DNA of 64,000 nucleotides from Variovorax beijingensis (lineage in GTDB: Bacteria; Pseudomonadota; Gammaproteobacteria; Burkholderiales; Burkholderiaceae_C), in assembly GCF_003951285.1 (NCBI RefSeq), contig NZ_RXFQ01000008.1, positions 62,001 through 126,000 of the forward strand, given 5' to 3'. Below, piece after piece: positions 43,666 to 53,932 of the stretch. Each line of letters begins with the position of its first letter. Position 1 is the stretch's first letter. The notes under the pieces were generated by a model, which was not told the DNA's origin, searched no databases, and saw only the letters and a list, made by a program, of their open reading frames with translations. Made by a program: the position numbers and the translations under genes.

Positions 43666-44445
43666 CTACTCGTAGCGCGGTGGTTTCTTCTCGATGAACG
43701 CGGCAATGCCGATGCCGGCATTCGGGTGGTGCAGGTTGCGCACGAAATGGTCGCGCTCCTGCGAGAGCTGCGATGCGAATGTGGCGCCGGGCGCTTCGCT
43801 GAGCAGTTCCTTGATGCTGGCCAGCGAATTGGGCGCGCGCTCGTTGAGCCGGGCCGCCAGCGCCAGGGCGCCTGCAAGCGCCTGGCCGTGTTCGCTCAGT
43901 TCATTGACCAGCCCGAGCGCATGCAGCCGCGGCGCGCCGATGCGCTCGCCGCACATCAGCCACTCGCTGGCCAGCTGGCGCGGCAATGCACGCGCCAGCT
44001 GCCAGCTCAGGCCGCCGTCGGGCGAAAGCGCCACGTTGCTGTACGACGCCGCAAAGACCGCGTCGCGCGCGGCCACCACGAAATCGCAGGCCAGTGCCAG
44101 CGAGAAGCCGGCGCCTGCGGCCGCGCCTTCGACCGCCGCGATGATGGGCTTTGGGAAGGCGCGGATCGAGTCGATCCAGTTGTGCAGGCCCTCGATGCTT
44201 TCGGCCTGTACCGAAGGGGCGCGCTGCCGGTTGTCGGACAGCCGCTGCAGCGAGCCGCCGGCGCAGAACCATGCGCCTTCGCCCACGATGACGACGCTGC
44301 GGATCTCGTCGCTGCTCTCGGCGCCGTTGAGCGCCTCGATGCCCGCGGCGTAGATCTCGGGGCCCAGTGCATTGCGCTGGGTCGGGTTGGCGATCGTCAG
44401 CACCATGGTGCGTCCCTCGCTGGTGCTCTTCAGTTCGGCGGTCAT
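43666..44445 (-). CDS. Enoyl-CoA hydratase/isomerase family protein
   Basis: Crotonase-fold protein of 259 residues. The oxyanion-hole loop is AWFCAGGSLQRL and the second motif is IAAVEGAAAGAGFSLALACDF. Genes of this type beside a PaaH-like dehydrogenase are sometimes called oxepin-CoA hydrolase, alternative type; no ring-cleavage genes are seen here, so only the fold is certain. It lies 32 bases after the dehydrogenase gene. Confidence 0.88.
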   Translation of the reverse strand: MTAELKSTSEGRTMVLTIANPTQRNALGPEIYAAGIEALNGAESSDEIRSVVIVGEGAWFCAGGSLQRLSDNRQRAPSVQAESIEGLHNWIDSIRAFPKPIIAAVEGAAAGAGFSLALACDFVVAARDAVFAASYSNVALSPDGGLSWQLARALPRQLASEWLMCGERIGAPRLHALGLVNELSEHGQALAGALALAARLNERAPNSLASIKELLSEAPGATFASQLSQERDHFVRNLHHPNAGIGIAAFIEKKPPRYE

Positions 44446-44476
44446 CGCTGTGATGCTTTCGTTGGTGTTGGTCTGC

Positions 44477-45997
44477 TTATTCTTCTTCGTGCAGCAGGCT
44501 CAGGCCGATCGCGCCGCGGCGGCGCAGCCAGGGGCTCGGGCGATAGCGCGGATCGCCGTAGACGGTCTGCAGGTTGAACAGCACCTCGAGCATGTTGGTC
44601 GGGCCGTACAGGTTGCCCATGGCCAGCGGGCCGCGCGGATAGCCCAGGCCCAACTGGACAGCGGTTTCCAGGTCGGCTGGCGAGCAGACGCGCTGCTGGC
44701 ACATGTCGGCGGCAATGTTCACGATGGTGCCGATCACGCGCTGCGTCACGAAGCCGCCGCTGTCGCGGATCACGCTCACGGCCTTTGCATCGCGCGCGAA
44801 GAGCGCATGCGCCGCATCGCGGATGTCGCGCCGGGTGGCGGGGTTGGTGGCGAGCACGCGGCGTTTGGTGGCGGCATCGTCGATCAGCATGTCGATGCCC
44901 ATGGTGCGCGTGGCGTCCAGCCGTTCCACCGCGGCTACCGTGGTCACATCGAAGCCCAGCGGCGCCACCAGGATCAGCGACGTGGGCGCCGCCGTGGCGC
45001 CGCTGTCGATCTGCGCGCCCAGCGCGTTCACCAGCCGCAGCAGCTCGGCCCGGCGCGCGGCGCGGGGCGAAACCCAGACCGAGGGCATCGCCGCCACCAC
45101 CGGCGCAGCCGGCTCGGCGGTCTGCTGCATCACGCCGTCGTTGTAGCGGTAGAAGCCTTCATTGGTCTTGCGCCCGAGCACGCCGGCCGCAAGCCGCTGG
45201 GCAGTGATCACGCTGGGCCGGAAGCGCGGCTCCTCGTAGTACTGGTGGTAGATCGACTCCATCACCGGATGCGACACATCGAGCGCGGTCAGGTCCATCA
45301 GCTCGAAGGGGCCCAGGCGAAAGCCGGCCTGCTCCTTCAGGATGCGGTCGATGGTGGCGAAATCGGCCACGCCTTCGCCGACGATGCGCAGTGCTTCCGT
45401 GCCATAGCCGCGGCCCGCGTGATTGACGATGAAGCCCGGCGTGTCCTGCGCCTGCACGGCGCTGTGGCCCATCTGCACCGCATAGCCTGCGAGCTGCTTG
45501 CAGACCTCGGCCGAAGTCTTGAAGCCGGCAACCACCTCGACCACCTTCATCAGCGGCACCGGGTTGAAGAAGTGAAAGCCCGCCACGCGCTGCGGATGCG
45601 CGAGCCCGGCCGCAATGGCCGTGACCGATAGCGACGAGGTGTTGGTGGCGAGCGTGGCCGTGGGCGCGACGACTGCTTCGAGCTCGCGGAACAGCTTGCG
45701 CTTGACCTCGAGGTCTTCGACAACTGCCTCGATCACCAGGTCGCACTGGGCCAGCGCCCCGACCGAGTCGACCGCCCTCACGCGGGCGATCTGCGCATCG
45801 CGCGCCGCGGCGTCGATCTTGCCCTTCTCGTGCAGCTTGTTCCATTGGGCCGCGAGGGCTTCGCGTCCGCGTTCGGCGGCACCTGCAAAACTGTCGAGCA
45901 GCAGTACTTCGCTGCCTGCCTGGGCCGCGATCTGTGCGATGCCTCGGCCCATGGCGCCGGCGCCGACGACGCCGATCCGGGTGTAGTTGACTGTCAT
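44477..45997 (-). CDS. 3-hydroxyacyl-CoA dehydrogenase (PaaH-like)
   Basis: NAD-dependent beta-oxidation enzyme, 506 residues. The NAD-binding domain begins with GVVGAGAMGRGIAQIAA. The 3HCDH C-terminal domain follows (GFIVNHAGRGYGTEALRI) and is duplicated (GGFVTQRVIGTIVNIA). The C-terminus carries an extra stretch typical of the PaaH group. It works with the hydratase and the acyl-CoA dehydrogenase nearby. Confidence 0.9.
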   Translation of the reverse strand: MTVNYTRIGVVGAGAMGRGIAQIAAQAGSEVLLLDSFAGAAERGREALAAQWNKLHEKGKIDAAARDAQIARVRAVDSVGALAQCDLVIEAVVEDLEVKRKLFRELEAVVAPTATLATNTSSLSVTAIAAGLAHPQRVAGFHFFNPVPLMKVVEVVAGFKTSAEVCKQLAGYAVQMGHSAVQAQDTPGFIVNHAGRGYGTEALRIVGEGVADFATIDRILKEQAGFRLGPFELMDLTALDVSHPVMESIYHQYYEEPRFRPSVITAQRLAAGVLGRKTNEGFYRYNDGVMQQTAEPAAPVVAAMPSVWVSPRAARRAELLRLVNALGAQIDSGATAAPTSLILVAPLGFDVTTVAAVERLDATRTMGIDMLIDDAATKRRVLATNPATRRDIRDAAHALFARDAKAVSVIRDSGGFVTQRVIGTIVNIAADMCQQRVCSPADLETAVQLGLGYPRGPLAMGNLYGPTNMLEVLFNLQTVYGDPRYRPSPWLRRRGAIGLSLLHEEE

Positions 45998-46132
45998 TGG
46001 AAAAAAGATCTTCGCTGGTTGGTGGGTGTCCGGGTCCGCCTGCAGGCACCGGGCCCGGAGTTTGCGCAGCCTTCGATTTTGCAGCCATCGGCCACAGGGC
46101 CATGCCGGGTTTTACGCGGGGCCGCCGCGCGA

Positions 46133-47293
46133 TCAGGCCGGCCGGCGGCTGCGGTCGATGGCCACGCTCAGGCCGATGGCCGCAAGCAGCAGGGCAAAAC
46201 CGGCCCAGTTCATCCACGCCACCGCGTCGTTGGCGAGCAGCCATCCACCCAGCCCGGCCCCCACCGCCTGCCCGACATAGATGCCGGAGCTGTTCAGCGC
46301 CACCGAGCCCGGTGCGAGCGCGGGGGCCAGGCCGACCAGCCGCGCCTGCTGTGCCGAATTGGTCGCAAAGCAGCCCAGGCCCCAGGGCACGAGCACCGCC
46401 GCCAGCCACGGCAGCGTGCCGGCCCATGGCCACAGGAACAGGCTCAACGCGATCAGCGAACTCGTCAGCAGCACCATGCGGCCCGCGCCGACGCGGTCGA
46501 TGAACCGGCTCACGAGCATGTTGCCCGCGAGGCCGAACACGCCGAACAGCGCCCACATCAGGCTCAGCGTGGTGGGGTCCGCGCCGAAGTCCCGCTTCAG
46601 GATCGGCCCGAAATAGCTGAACAGCACGAACTGGCCGGCCCCCTGCAGCGCCGTGACCGAGACGATGCCCATCAGCACCGGGCTGCGCAGCACGCGCGAC
46701 CAGGCTGCCGCCGTCAGCGCCGCGGGACGGATCCCTTGCGGCAGGGTCAGCCAGATCGATGCCGCGCTCGCGATGCTCAGCAGCGCGATCGCCCCGAAAG
46801 CCATGCGCCAGCCGAGATGGCCGCCCACCAGCGCACCGATGGGCAGTCCGAGCACCGAGGCCAGCGACCAGCCCAGGAAGACGAAGGTCACGGCGCGGCC
46901 GCGATGCTCCGGCGGCACCAGCATGCCGGCGCAGGCCGCGGCCTGGGGCGTGAAGATCGCAGGCGCCACCACCGTGAGCATGCGCACCGGCAGCAGGGCG
47001 CCGAAGCTCGGCATCAGGGCCGCAACGGCGTGCCCGGCCGCGTACCAGAGCAAGGTGAGGGCGAGCAGCTGGCGGCGGTCCCAGCCTGCGACCGCTGCCG
47101 CCAGCAGTGGCGCGCCCAGGCACATCACGACCGCGGCGACCGTGATCAGCTGGCCCGCTGTCGCCACCGAGACAGACAGCGACGCGCTGATTTCATTGAG
47201 CGTGCCGGGCACCACCATCACGCCCGTGCCGATCACGAAGTTGCCGGCCAGCAAGGCCCACAGTGCGCCCCGGGGCGCGGCCCGGCGGCTCAT
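46133..47293 (-). CDS. MFS transporter
   Basis: A 386-residue protein with 12 predicted membrane spans and the MFS motif between spans 2 and 3 (PLLAAAVAGWDRRQLL). It has the outline of DHA1-type drug or metabolite efflux permeases (AraJ-like); the substrate is unknown. It ends 135 bases before the dehydrogenase row and starts four bases after the D-2-hydroxyacid dehydrogenase gene, with which it is likely cotranscribed. Confidence 0.85.
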   Translation of the reverse strand: MSRRAAPRGALWALLAGNFVIGTGVMVVPGTLNEISASLSVSVATAGQLITVAAVVMCLGAPLLAAAVAGWDRRQLLALTLLWYAAGHAVAALMPSFGALLPVRMLTVVAPAIFTPQAAACAGMLVPPEHRGRAVTFVFLGWSLASVLGLPIGALVGGHLGWRMAFGAIALLSIASAASIWLTLPQGIRPAALTAAAWSRVLRSPVLMGIVSVTALQGAGQFVLFSYFGPILKRDFGADPTTLSLMWALFGVFGLAGNMLVSRFIDRVGAGRMVLLTSSLIALSLFLWPWAGTLPWLAAVLVPWGLGCFATNSAQQARLVGLAPALAPGSVALNSSGIYVGQAVGAGLGGWLLANDAVAWMNWAGFALLLAAIGLSVAIDRSRRPA

Positions 47294-47297
47294 GCGG

Positions 47298-48305
47298 TCA
47301 CCGGCGAACCTGCAGCGCGCCGGGATTCACGATGTTGGTGGGATTGCCCTTGATGAAACTCACGACATTGTCGAAAGCCTGGCCGAAGTAGCTTTCGTAG
47401 CTGTCCTGCTCGACATAGCCGATGTGCGGCGTGCAGATGCAGTTCTCCAGCCGCAGCAGCGCATGGCCCTGCAGCGGCGGCTCGCTCTCGAACACGTCGA
47501 CGGCCGCCAGCCCGGGCCGGCCGCGGTTGAGCGCAGCGAGCAGGGCGTCGGCCTCGACCAGTTCGGCACGGGAGGTGTTGACGAAGAGCGCCGTCGGCTT
47601 CATGCGCGAAAGATCCTCGAGCTTGACCAGGCCGGTGGTTTCCTCGTTGAGCCGCAGATGTACCGACAGCACGTCGGCCGCGGCGAAGAACTCGTGGCGG
47701 TTCTGCGCCACCTGGAAGCCGTCGGAGCGGGCCTTGGCGCAGCTTGCCTCGCGCCCCCAGATCACCACCTGCATGCCGAAGGCCTGCCCGTAGCGCGCCA
47801 CCAGCTGGCCGATGCGGCCATAGCCCCAGATGCAGAGCGTCTTGCCCTTGAGCACCGAGCCCAGCCCGAAATTGGGCGGCATGGAGGCCGATTTGAGCCC
47901 CGATTGCTGCCAGGCCCCGTGCTTGAGGTTGCTGATGTACTGCGGCAGGCGGCGCATGGCCGCCATGATCAGCGCCCAGGTCAGCTCGGCAGGCGCCTGG
48001 GGCGAGCCGGTGCCCTCGGCCACCGCCACCCCGCGTTCCGTGCAGGCCGTGACATCGATATGGCCGCCGACGCGTCCGGTTTGCGAAATGAGCTTGAGCT
48101 TGGGAAGCTTTTCGATCAGCTGGCGAGAGATGTGGGTGCGCTCGCGGATCAGCACGATCACGTCGGCATCCTTCAGCCGAACCGAGAGTTGGCCGATGCC
48201 CTTGACCGTGTTGGTGTAGACCTTGGCTGCGTACGCGTCCAGCTTGGCGGCGCAGCGCAGCTTGCGCACGGCGTCCTGGTAATCGTCGAGGATCACAATG
48301 TTCAT
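47298..48305 (-). CDS. D-2-hydroxyacid dehydrogenase family protein
   Basis: The 335-residue NAD(P)-dependent oxidoreductase has the dinucleotide motif WGYGRIGQLVARYG, then the Arg/Glu/His triad (Arg in NTSRAEL, Glu in VFESEPP, His in CTPHIGYVE). ATG 48305 was chosen over a 20-residue extension lacking family sequence. Substrate uncertain (PGDH- or hydroxypyruvate-reductase-like). Confidence 0.85.
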   Translation of the reverse strand: MNIVILDDYQDAVRKLRCAAKLDAYAAKVYTNTVKGIGQLSVRLKDADVIVLIRERTHISRQLIEKLPKLKLISQTGRVGGHIDVTACTERGVAVAEGTGSPQAPAELTWALIMAAMRRLPQYISNLKHGAWQQSGLKSASMPPNFGLGSVLKGKTLCIWGYGRIGQLVARYGQAFGMQVVIWGREASCAKARSDGFQVAQNRHEFFAAADVLSVHLRLNEETTGLVKLEDLSRMKPTALFVNTSRAELVEADALLAALNRGRPGLAAVDVFESEPPLQGHALLRLENCICTPHIGYVEQDSYESYFGQAFDNVVSFIKGNPTNIVNPGALQVRR

Positions 48306-48396
48306 GGCGTGCCATTGTGCCTCGCAGCATTGGCATGACGCGCGTGTGAACGTTTGGATACCCACCCCGGGTAACGGTCACCGGGGGTGCACGGGT

Positions 48397-48765
48397 TCAG
48401 TGCAGCTGGGTGGAGCGGGGCGTGGCGCTGATGGTTTCCATCGCCTCGAGTGCCGCCAGGCGGTCGAGTTCGGCACAGACATCGGCCATGCGGCCCGAAA
48501 TCACCATGCGGTTGGTGCTGCGCCCTTCGCCCTGGTGGCCGTCGACCACACGAATGACGCGCAGCGGCCGCACGGGCGCCGGCGCCGCGCTGGGGGCTGC
48601 CGCGTGGGCGCGGGCCGTGCAGGCCGGCCGGACCGCAACGTAGCGCAAGCCGGCGGAGGTGCTGCCGGTCTCGCGGCGAGCCGGGCGGCGTGCCGGCAGC
48701 AGCCGGCTTGCAAGCGATTGCAGCGGCATCCACAAATCAGCGATGGCGAGGAGGGCGATTCCCAT
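48397..48765 (-). CDS. Unknown 122-residue protein downstream of lexA
   Basis: A 122-residue frame with GGAG before the ATG at 48765. The N-terminus is weakly hydrophobic (MGIALLAIADLWMPLQSL), the middle is Ala/Pro/Arg-rich and low complexity, and the C-terminal part (RVIRVVDGHQG, NRMVISGRMADVCAELDRL) looks folded. Family not recognised. It lies 128 bases after lexA on the same strand. A CTG-N10-CAG sequence 18 bases upstream of the start is listed separately. Confidence 0.6.
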   Translation of the reverse strand: MGIALLAIADLWMPLQSLASRLLPARRPARRETGSTSAGLRYVAVRPACTARAHAAAPSAAPAPVRPLRVIRVVDGHQGEGRSTNRMVISGRMADVCAELDRLAALEAMETISATPRSTQLH

Positions 48766-48782
48766 GTGAACTCCAAAAAAGT

Positions 48783-48798
48783 CTGAGGTTGAACACAG
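48783..48798 (-). promoter_or_regulatory. Possible weak LexA-type box upstream of the 122-residue gene
   Basis: CTGAGGTTGAACACAG keeps the CTG-N10-CAG frame of a LexA box, 18 bases upstream of the ATG at 48765, but its centre is not the usual A/T alternation. Such a sequence is expected by chance several times in 64 kb, so this is tentative. Confidence 0.25.
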
Positions 48799-48893
48799 GC
48801 AGGATTTCTTTGAATGGACGCAACAGGGTGATGGCGACAACGCGCCATACGCCCGCCACCTGTTGCGGCCGGATGGGGTGCAGGCCGCGCGGC

Positions 48894-49577
48894 CTACATC
48901 AGCATGGTGTTGCGGATCAGGCCCACCGCCAGTCCTTCGATCTCGAAGGGCTCGCCGGGCTGAACCACGATGGTCGGGTAGTCGGGGTTTTCTGCATGCA
49001 GCTCGATGACCTGCTTGTTGCGCTTGAGGCGCTTGACCGTGACTTCGTCGCCCAGGCGGGCCACCACGATCTGGCCGTTGCGCGCCTCCTTGGTGGCCTG
49101 GACCGCGAGCAGGTCGCCGTCCATGATGCCGGCGTCGCGCATGGACATGCCGCGCACCTTGAGCAGGTAGTCGGGCTGGCGCTGGAACAGCGTGTTCTCG
49201 ACGTAATAGGTCTGGTCGACATGCTCCTGCGCGAGGATGGGCGAGCCCGCCGCCACGCGACCGATGAGCGGCAGCGCGAGCTGCGACATGCCGGGCAGCG
49301 AGAGGGAGAACTGGCCGCCTTCACGGTGGCGCGACTCGTTGAGCGAACGCAGCGCGTCGCCCTTGAGCCGGATGCCGCGCGAAGTGCCGCTCACGAGTTC
49401 GATCACGCCCTTGCGGGCCAGGGCCTGCAGGTGCTCCTCGGCGGCATTGGCCGACTTGAAACCCAGCTCATTGGCGATTTCGGCCCGCGTGGGCGGAGCG
49501 CCGGTACGGGCGATGGCGCTCTGGATCAAGTCCAGGATCTGCTGCTGGCGGGCGGTAAGCTTCACGGCGAACTGCAT
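48894..49577 (-). CDS. lexA: LexA repressor
   Basis: SOS repressor with autoproteolysis triggered by RecA. The 227-residue protein has a winged helix (residues 1-70: [36 protein letters not shown]), the cleavage site Ala110-Gly111 (VAAGSP), the catalytic Ser145 (RGMSM) and Lys182. About 25 residues longer than E. coli LexA, mainly in the linker. The promoter has two LexA boxes, so it is autoregulated. Confidence 0.97.
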
Positions 49578-49595
49578 ATGTGGTTCCTTGCGGCA

Positions 49596-49630
49596 CTGGC
49601 TGAATATCCAGTACCTGTATTTTTAACCAG
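49596..49630 (-). promoter_or_regulatory. Two tandem LexA boxes in the lexA promoter
   Basis: CTGGCTGAATATCCAG (49,596-49,611) and CTGTATTTTTAACCAG (49,615-49,630) both fit CTG-N10-CAG and lie 19 bases apart, centre to centre. They are 19 to 53 bases upstream of the lexA start. The tandem arrangement resembles the double operator of E. coli lexA. The second box ends 21 bases before the divergent asparaginase start, so that gene may also be affected. Confidence 0.75.
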
Positions 49631-49650
49631 TTTTTAAAAGTTGGCAACCC

Positions 49651-50640
49651 ATGGTTAATTCCCTTTCGCCCAGCCTGCGGCGCGTCGTGGTCCTGGGCAC
49701 TGGCGGCACCATCGCAGGCCGGGCGGCGAGCGGCACCGACAACATCGGCTACACCGCTGGAGAGGTGGGTGTGGCGGACCTGCTCGGCGGCATCGATGCG
49801 CCCGCCGGCCTGGCGCTCGTGGCGGAGCAGGTGGCGCAACTCGACAGCAAGGACATGGCTTTCGACGTCTGGCTGCAGCTCGCCAGGCGCTGCGCCTTCT
49901 GGCTGGCCGAGGCCGACGTGGCGGGCGTGGTGATCACGCACGGCACCGACACCATCGAGGAAACGGCTTTCTTTCTCCAGGCGGTGCTTGCGCCCGGCAA
50001 GCCCGTGGTGCTCACCTGCGCCATGCGCCCGGCCAGCTCGCTCTCTCCCGATGGTCCGCAGAACGTGCGCGATGCCATCGCCGTCGCGGCCACGCCGGCG
50101 GCGCACGGCGTGACGGTGGTCTGCGCGGGTGCCATCCACGGTGCGCTGGATGTGCAGAAGGTGCACACCTACCGCCCGGATGCGTTTTCATCGGGCGATG
50201 CAGGACCGGTCGGCTACGTGGAAGAGGGCGCGGTGCGGCGCCTGCGCGACTGGCCGCAGCCGGTGTGTGCGGTTCCGAAAATTCCCGAGGCAAAGGCAGG
50301 TGCGGCGATGCGCTGGCCCCGGGTCGAGATCGTCACCAGCCATGCAGGCGCAAGCGGCGCGCTCATCGACCTGCTGTTGCAGGAGCGGGCAGCGGGCGTT
50401 GCCGAACCGGTTCGCGGGCTGGTTGTGGCCGCGACCGGCAATGGCACGGTGCACCAGGCGCTCGAGGCCGCCGCCCTGCGGGCGCAGGATGCCGGCGTGG
50501 CGGTGCTGCGTGCAACCCGTTGCGCAAACGGACGCATCCTGCCGAAGCCCGGCGATCTGCTGCGGGACGCGGGTGCGCTGACGCCGGTCAAGGCGCGCAT
50601 CGCGCTGATGCTGCAACTGCTCGGAACGGCGGCCGCCTGA
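49651..50640 (+). CDS. Asparaginase
   Basis: Hydrolyses L-asparagine to aspartate and ammonia. The 329-residue protein has the N-terminal catalytic Thr in VLGTGGTIAGRA and the second motif THGTDTIEETAFFL with the Thr-Asp pair. No signal peptide, so it is likely cytosolic (type I-like location), though the sequence is closer to the II-like fold. It is divergent from lexA. Confidence 0.9.
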   Translation: MVNSLSPSLRRVVVLGTGGTIAGRAASGTDNIGYTAGEVGVADLLGGIDAPAGLALVAEQVAQLDSKDMAFDVWLQLARRCAFWLAEADVAGVVITHGTDTIEETAFFLQAVLAPGKPVVLTCAMRPASSLSPDGPQNVRDAIAVAATPAAHGVTVVCAGAIHGALDVQKVHTYRPDAFSSGDAGPVGYVEEGAVRRLRDWPQPVCAVPKIPEAKAGAAMRWPRVEIVTSHAGASGALIDLLLQERAAGVAEPVRGLVVAATGNGTVHQALEAAALRAQDAGVAVLRATRCANGRILPKPGDLLRDAGALTPVKARIALMLQLLGTAAA

Positions 50641-50669
50641 GCGCGGCGGCCACGGGCAGCCGACGAGAT

Positions 50670-51368
<699 letters not shown>

Positions 51369-51462
51369 TCAGCCCGGGAGCGGGGCAAGGCGGAATTGCG
51401 TCGAGGATAGCATGCGAGCACGTGAAGAATTTCCGCCGCTACCCCCGCCGCAGCGCACTTTT

Positions 51463-52236
51463 TCAGCGCGCCGGATCGGCGGCGAAGGCCGCGCGCACGC
51501 GCTCGAGGTCCGCGGGGGTATCGACGCCGGGCCCAGGTGCGACGTGGCTGACGTGCACCGCGATGCGATGCCCGTGCCACAGCGCGCGCAGCTGTTCGAG
51601 TGCTTCGGTGGCCTCGACGGGTGCGGGTGCCAGCGAAGGAAAGCTGCGCACGAAGCCGGCGCGGTAGCCGTAGATGCCGATATGCCGCAGCGGCGCCGGT
51701 GCGGGCAGCACGGAGGGTGGCGCACCGTTGGCGGAACCGTCGCGCCACCACGGAATGGGCGCGCGGCTGAAATACAGCGCGTTGCCCTGTGCATCGAGCA
51801 CCACCTTCACCACGTTCGGATTCAGGAAGTCGTCGAGCGAGTCGATCTCGTGGGCCGCCGTGCTCATGTCGGCCTCAGGATGCGCCGCCAGTGCGGATGC
51901 CACGGCGTCGATGAGCGCAGGGTCGATCAGCGGCTCGTCGCCCTGGACGTTGACGACGATGTCGCTGCCGTCCAGCCCCAATTGCTCGCAGGCTTCGGCC
52001 AGGCGGTCGGAGCCGCTCGGGTGGTCCTGGCGGGTCAGGATGGCTTCCACGCCATGTGTCCTGCATGCCGCGACGATGGACGCATTGTCCCCGGCCACCA
52101 CCACGCGCGTGGCTGCGGATTGGCTGGCACGCCGGGCCACGCGCACCACCATGGGCAGGCCGGCAATGTCGGCCAGCGGCTTGTTGGGCAGCCGCGTCGA
52201 AGCCAGCCGGGCTGGCACCAGGACGGTGAAGCTCAC
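51463..52236 (-). CDS. kdsB: 3-deoxy-manno-octulosonate cytidylyltransferase
   Basis: Activates Kdo to CMP-Kdo for lipopolysaccharide. The 257-residue protein has [15 protein letters not shown] at the start, the [11 protein letters not shown] motif and VQGDEPLI. Its start overlaps the Trm112-like stop by four bases. Together with lpxK it supplies the Kdo2-lipid A pathway. Confidence 0.97.
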   Translation of the reverse strand: MSFTVLVPARLASTRLPNKPLADIAGLPMVVRVARRASQSAATRVVVAGDNASIVAACRTHGVEAILTRQDHPSGSDRLAEACEQLGLDGSDIVVNVQGDEPLIDPALIDAVASALAAHPEADMSTAAHEIDSLDDFLNPNVVKVVLDAQGNALYFSRAPIPWWRDGSANGAPPSVLPAPAPLRHIGIYGYRAGFVRSFPSLAPAPVEATEALEQLRALWHGHRIAVHVSHVAPGPGVDTPADLERVRAAFAADPAR

Positions 52237-52415
52237 AGCCCCAGCTCTTCGTCGGACAGCGTGCGGGCTTCGTTCTCGAGCAGCACGGGAATGCCGTCGC
52301 GCACCGGATAGGCCAGGCGTGCGCTGCGCGAGCAGAGCTCCTGCTTCTCCGGGTTCCAGGTCAGCGGGCCCTTGGTGACGGGGCAGACGAGCAGTTCAAG
52401 CAGCTTGGTATCCAT
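52233..52415 (-). CDS. Trm112-family (YcaR-like) protein
   Basis: A 60-residue protein with [16 protein letters not shown] and [18 protein letters not shown], the core of the Trm112/YcaR family. Only part of the zinc-type cysteines remain (Cys in LVCPV and LCSRS). It is often found between lpxK and kdsB in proteobacteria. It overlaps lpxK by 20 bases and kdsB by four, so all three are coupled. Confidence 0.92.
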   Translation of the reverse strand: MDTKLLELLVCPVTKGPLTWNPEKQELCSRSARLAYPVRDGIPVLLENEARTLSDEELGL

Positions 52416-53436
52416 CGAGCGATGATAGCTTTGCGTCGAGCGCGGCAAAGAATTCCGGCGAGGGTGCGAAGTCCAGCGGCACTGCAAGCGCGTCGGGCGC
52501 CCTGGGCCACAGCTTGACGGCATCTTTTTCGGTGCAGACGAGACGCCGCCCAGTGTGGGCGGGGCGCTGCCAGCCATCGAAATCGTAGTGGTCCGGCAGG
52601 GCGATCGTCTCGGCAAGCGTCAGTCCGCGCGCCCGCAGCATGCCGAAGAACGCTTCGGGCCGTGCGATGGCCGCCAGCGCGATCACCGGTTCGCCGGCAA
52701 GCGCATCGAGCGGGGTGCGTTTCCCGTCGCTCGCCACGGCGTCCAGCGCCAGCGCGCGGGTTGCGGTGTATCCGCTCTCGAACGCGGGGTGCTCTCCACT
52801 GTGGAGCACCAGGTCGCACGGGCGCGGCCAGCGCTCGCGCAGCGGGCCCGCGGGCAGCCGCCAGCCGTTGCCCACGCCGCGGTCGTCGAACACGCAGATC
52901 TCGATGTCGCGCGCAAGCGCCAGGTGCTGCAGCCCGTCGTCGCTCACGATGACCTGCGTGGCCGGGTGCCGGGCGAGCAGGGAGCGCGCGGCCTCGATGC
53001 GGCGCCGCGCCACGAACACCGGCGCGCCGGTGGCGCGGCGAATCAGGAGCGGTTCGTCGCCGACATCCTGGGCGTTGCTTTGGTCCTGCACTTCGCGGCA
53101 GTCGCCTGTGCGGCGGCCATGGCCGCGCGACACCACGCCGGCGCGCAGGCCGCGGGCCTGCAGATGCCGGACAACCGCCATCACGACCGGGGTCTTGCCG
53201 GCGCCGCCGGCAATCACGTTGCCGACCACGATCACCGGCACCTGGACGCGTTCGGTCGTGCGCCATCCGATTTGGTAGAGCCAGCGCCGCAGCCCGAAAA
53301 GCGCTGCGTAGAGCAACGACAGGGGCCACAGCAGGCAGGCCAGTGCGCCGCGATGCAGCCAGGCACGCTGCAGCCGCGAGGCCGGCACAGCGATCGAGCC
53401 GGTGGTGCCGGTGGTGCTGCGGCCCTGCGACGGCAC
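52396..53436 (-). CDS. lpxK: Tetraacyldisaccharide 4'-kinase
   Basis: Phosphorylates the 4' position of lipid A precursor. The 346-residue protein has an N-terminal membrane-associated helix ([21 protein letters not shown]) and the P-loop [14 protein letters not shown]. Start adjoins the exbD stop directly, and its end overlaps the Trm112-like gene. Confidence 0.96.
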   Translation of the reverse strand: MPSQGRSTTGTTGSIAVPASRLQRAWLHRGALACLLWPLSLLYAALFGLRRWLYQIGWRTTERVQVPVIVVGNVIAGGAGKTPVVMAVVRHLQARGLRAGVVSRGHGRRTGDCREVQDQSNAQDVGDEPLLIRRATGAPVFVARRRIEAARSLLARHPATQVIVSDDGLQHLALARDIEICVFDDRGVGNGWRLPAGPLRERWPRPCDLVLHSGEHPAFESGYTATRALALDAVASDGKRTPLDALAGEPVIALAAIARPEAFFGMLRARGLTLAETIALPDHYDFDGWQRPAHTGRRLVCTEKDAVKLWPRAPDALAVPLDFAPSPEFFAALDAKLSSLDGYQAA

Positions 53437-53877
53437 TCAGTGCCCTGCTTGCGCCGTCGACTGGGCTGCGAAAGTGATCTGCACCAGGCCCACGCGGCGC
53501 GCGGCTTCCATCACCGTGATCACGGCCTGGTGCGGGCTGCTGGCGTCGGCGCTGATGACGACCACGCTGTCCTTGCCGCCAGTGGCTGCTGCCCCGAGTG
53601 CGGCGGCCACGGTGTCCACGTTGCGGTCGGCCACGGGTTTCTTGTTGATCGAGTAGCGGCCGTCGGCGGAGACCGCGACGATCACTTCCTTGGGGTAGTC
53701 GCGCTGCGAATCGACGTCCGCCGTTGGCAGCCGAAGCTGCATTTCGGTGAACTTGCTGTAGGTGGTCGACAGCATCAGGAAGATCAGGACGACCAGCAGC
53801 ACGTCGATGAACGGGATCAGGTTGATCTCCGGCTCGTCGCGCGCGCCATGGCGAAACTGCATGCGGCCGCGGGTCAT
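53437..53877 (-). CDS. exbD: ExbD/TolR-family energy transducer
   Basis: A 146-residue protein with one N-terminal membrane span (INLIPFIDVLLVVLIFLMLS) carrying the proton-carrying Asp of the family, and a periplasmic domain. Couples the proton gradient to outer-membrane import together with ExbB. Starts at MTRGRM (53877) or MQFRHG (53862). Stop adjoins lpxK. Confidence 0.92.
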   Translation of the reverse strand: MTRGRMQFRHGARDEPEINLIPFIDVLLVVLIFLMLSTTYSKFTEMQLRLPTADVDSQRDYPKEVIVAVSADGRYSINKKPVADRNVDTVAAALGAAATGGKDSVVVISADASSPHQAVITVMEAARRVGLVQITFAAQSTAQAGH

Positions 53878-53932
53878 GGCAAGCCTCCGCCGGGCAGCGC
53901 TGCACACGCAGTGGCAAGTGACGCGAAGCCGA

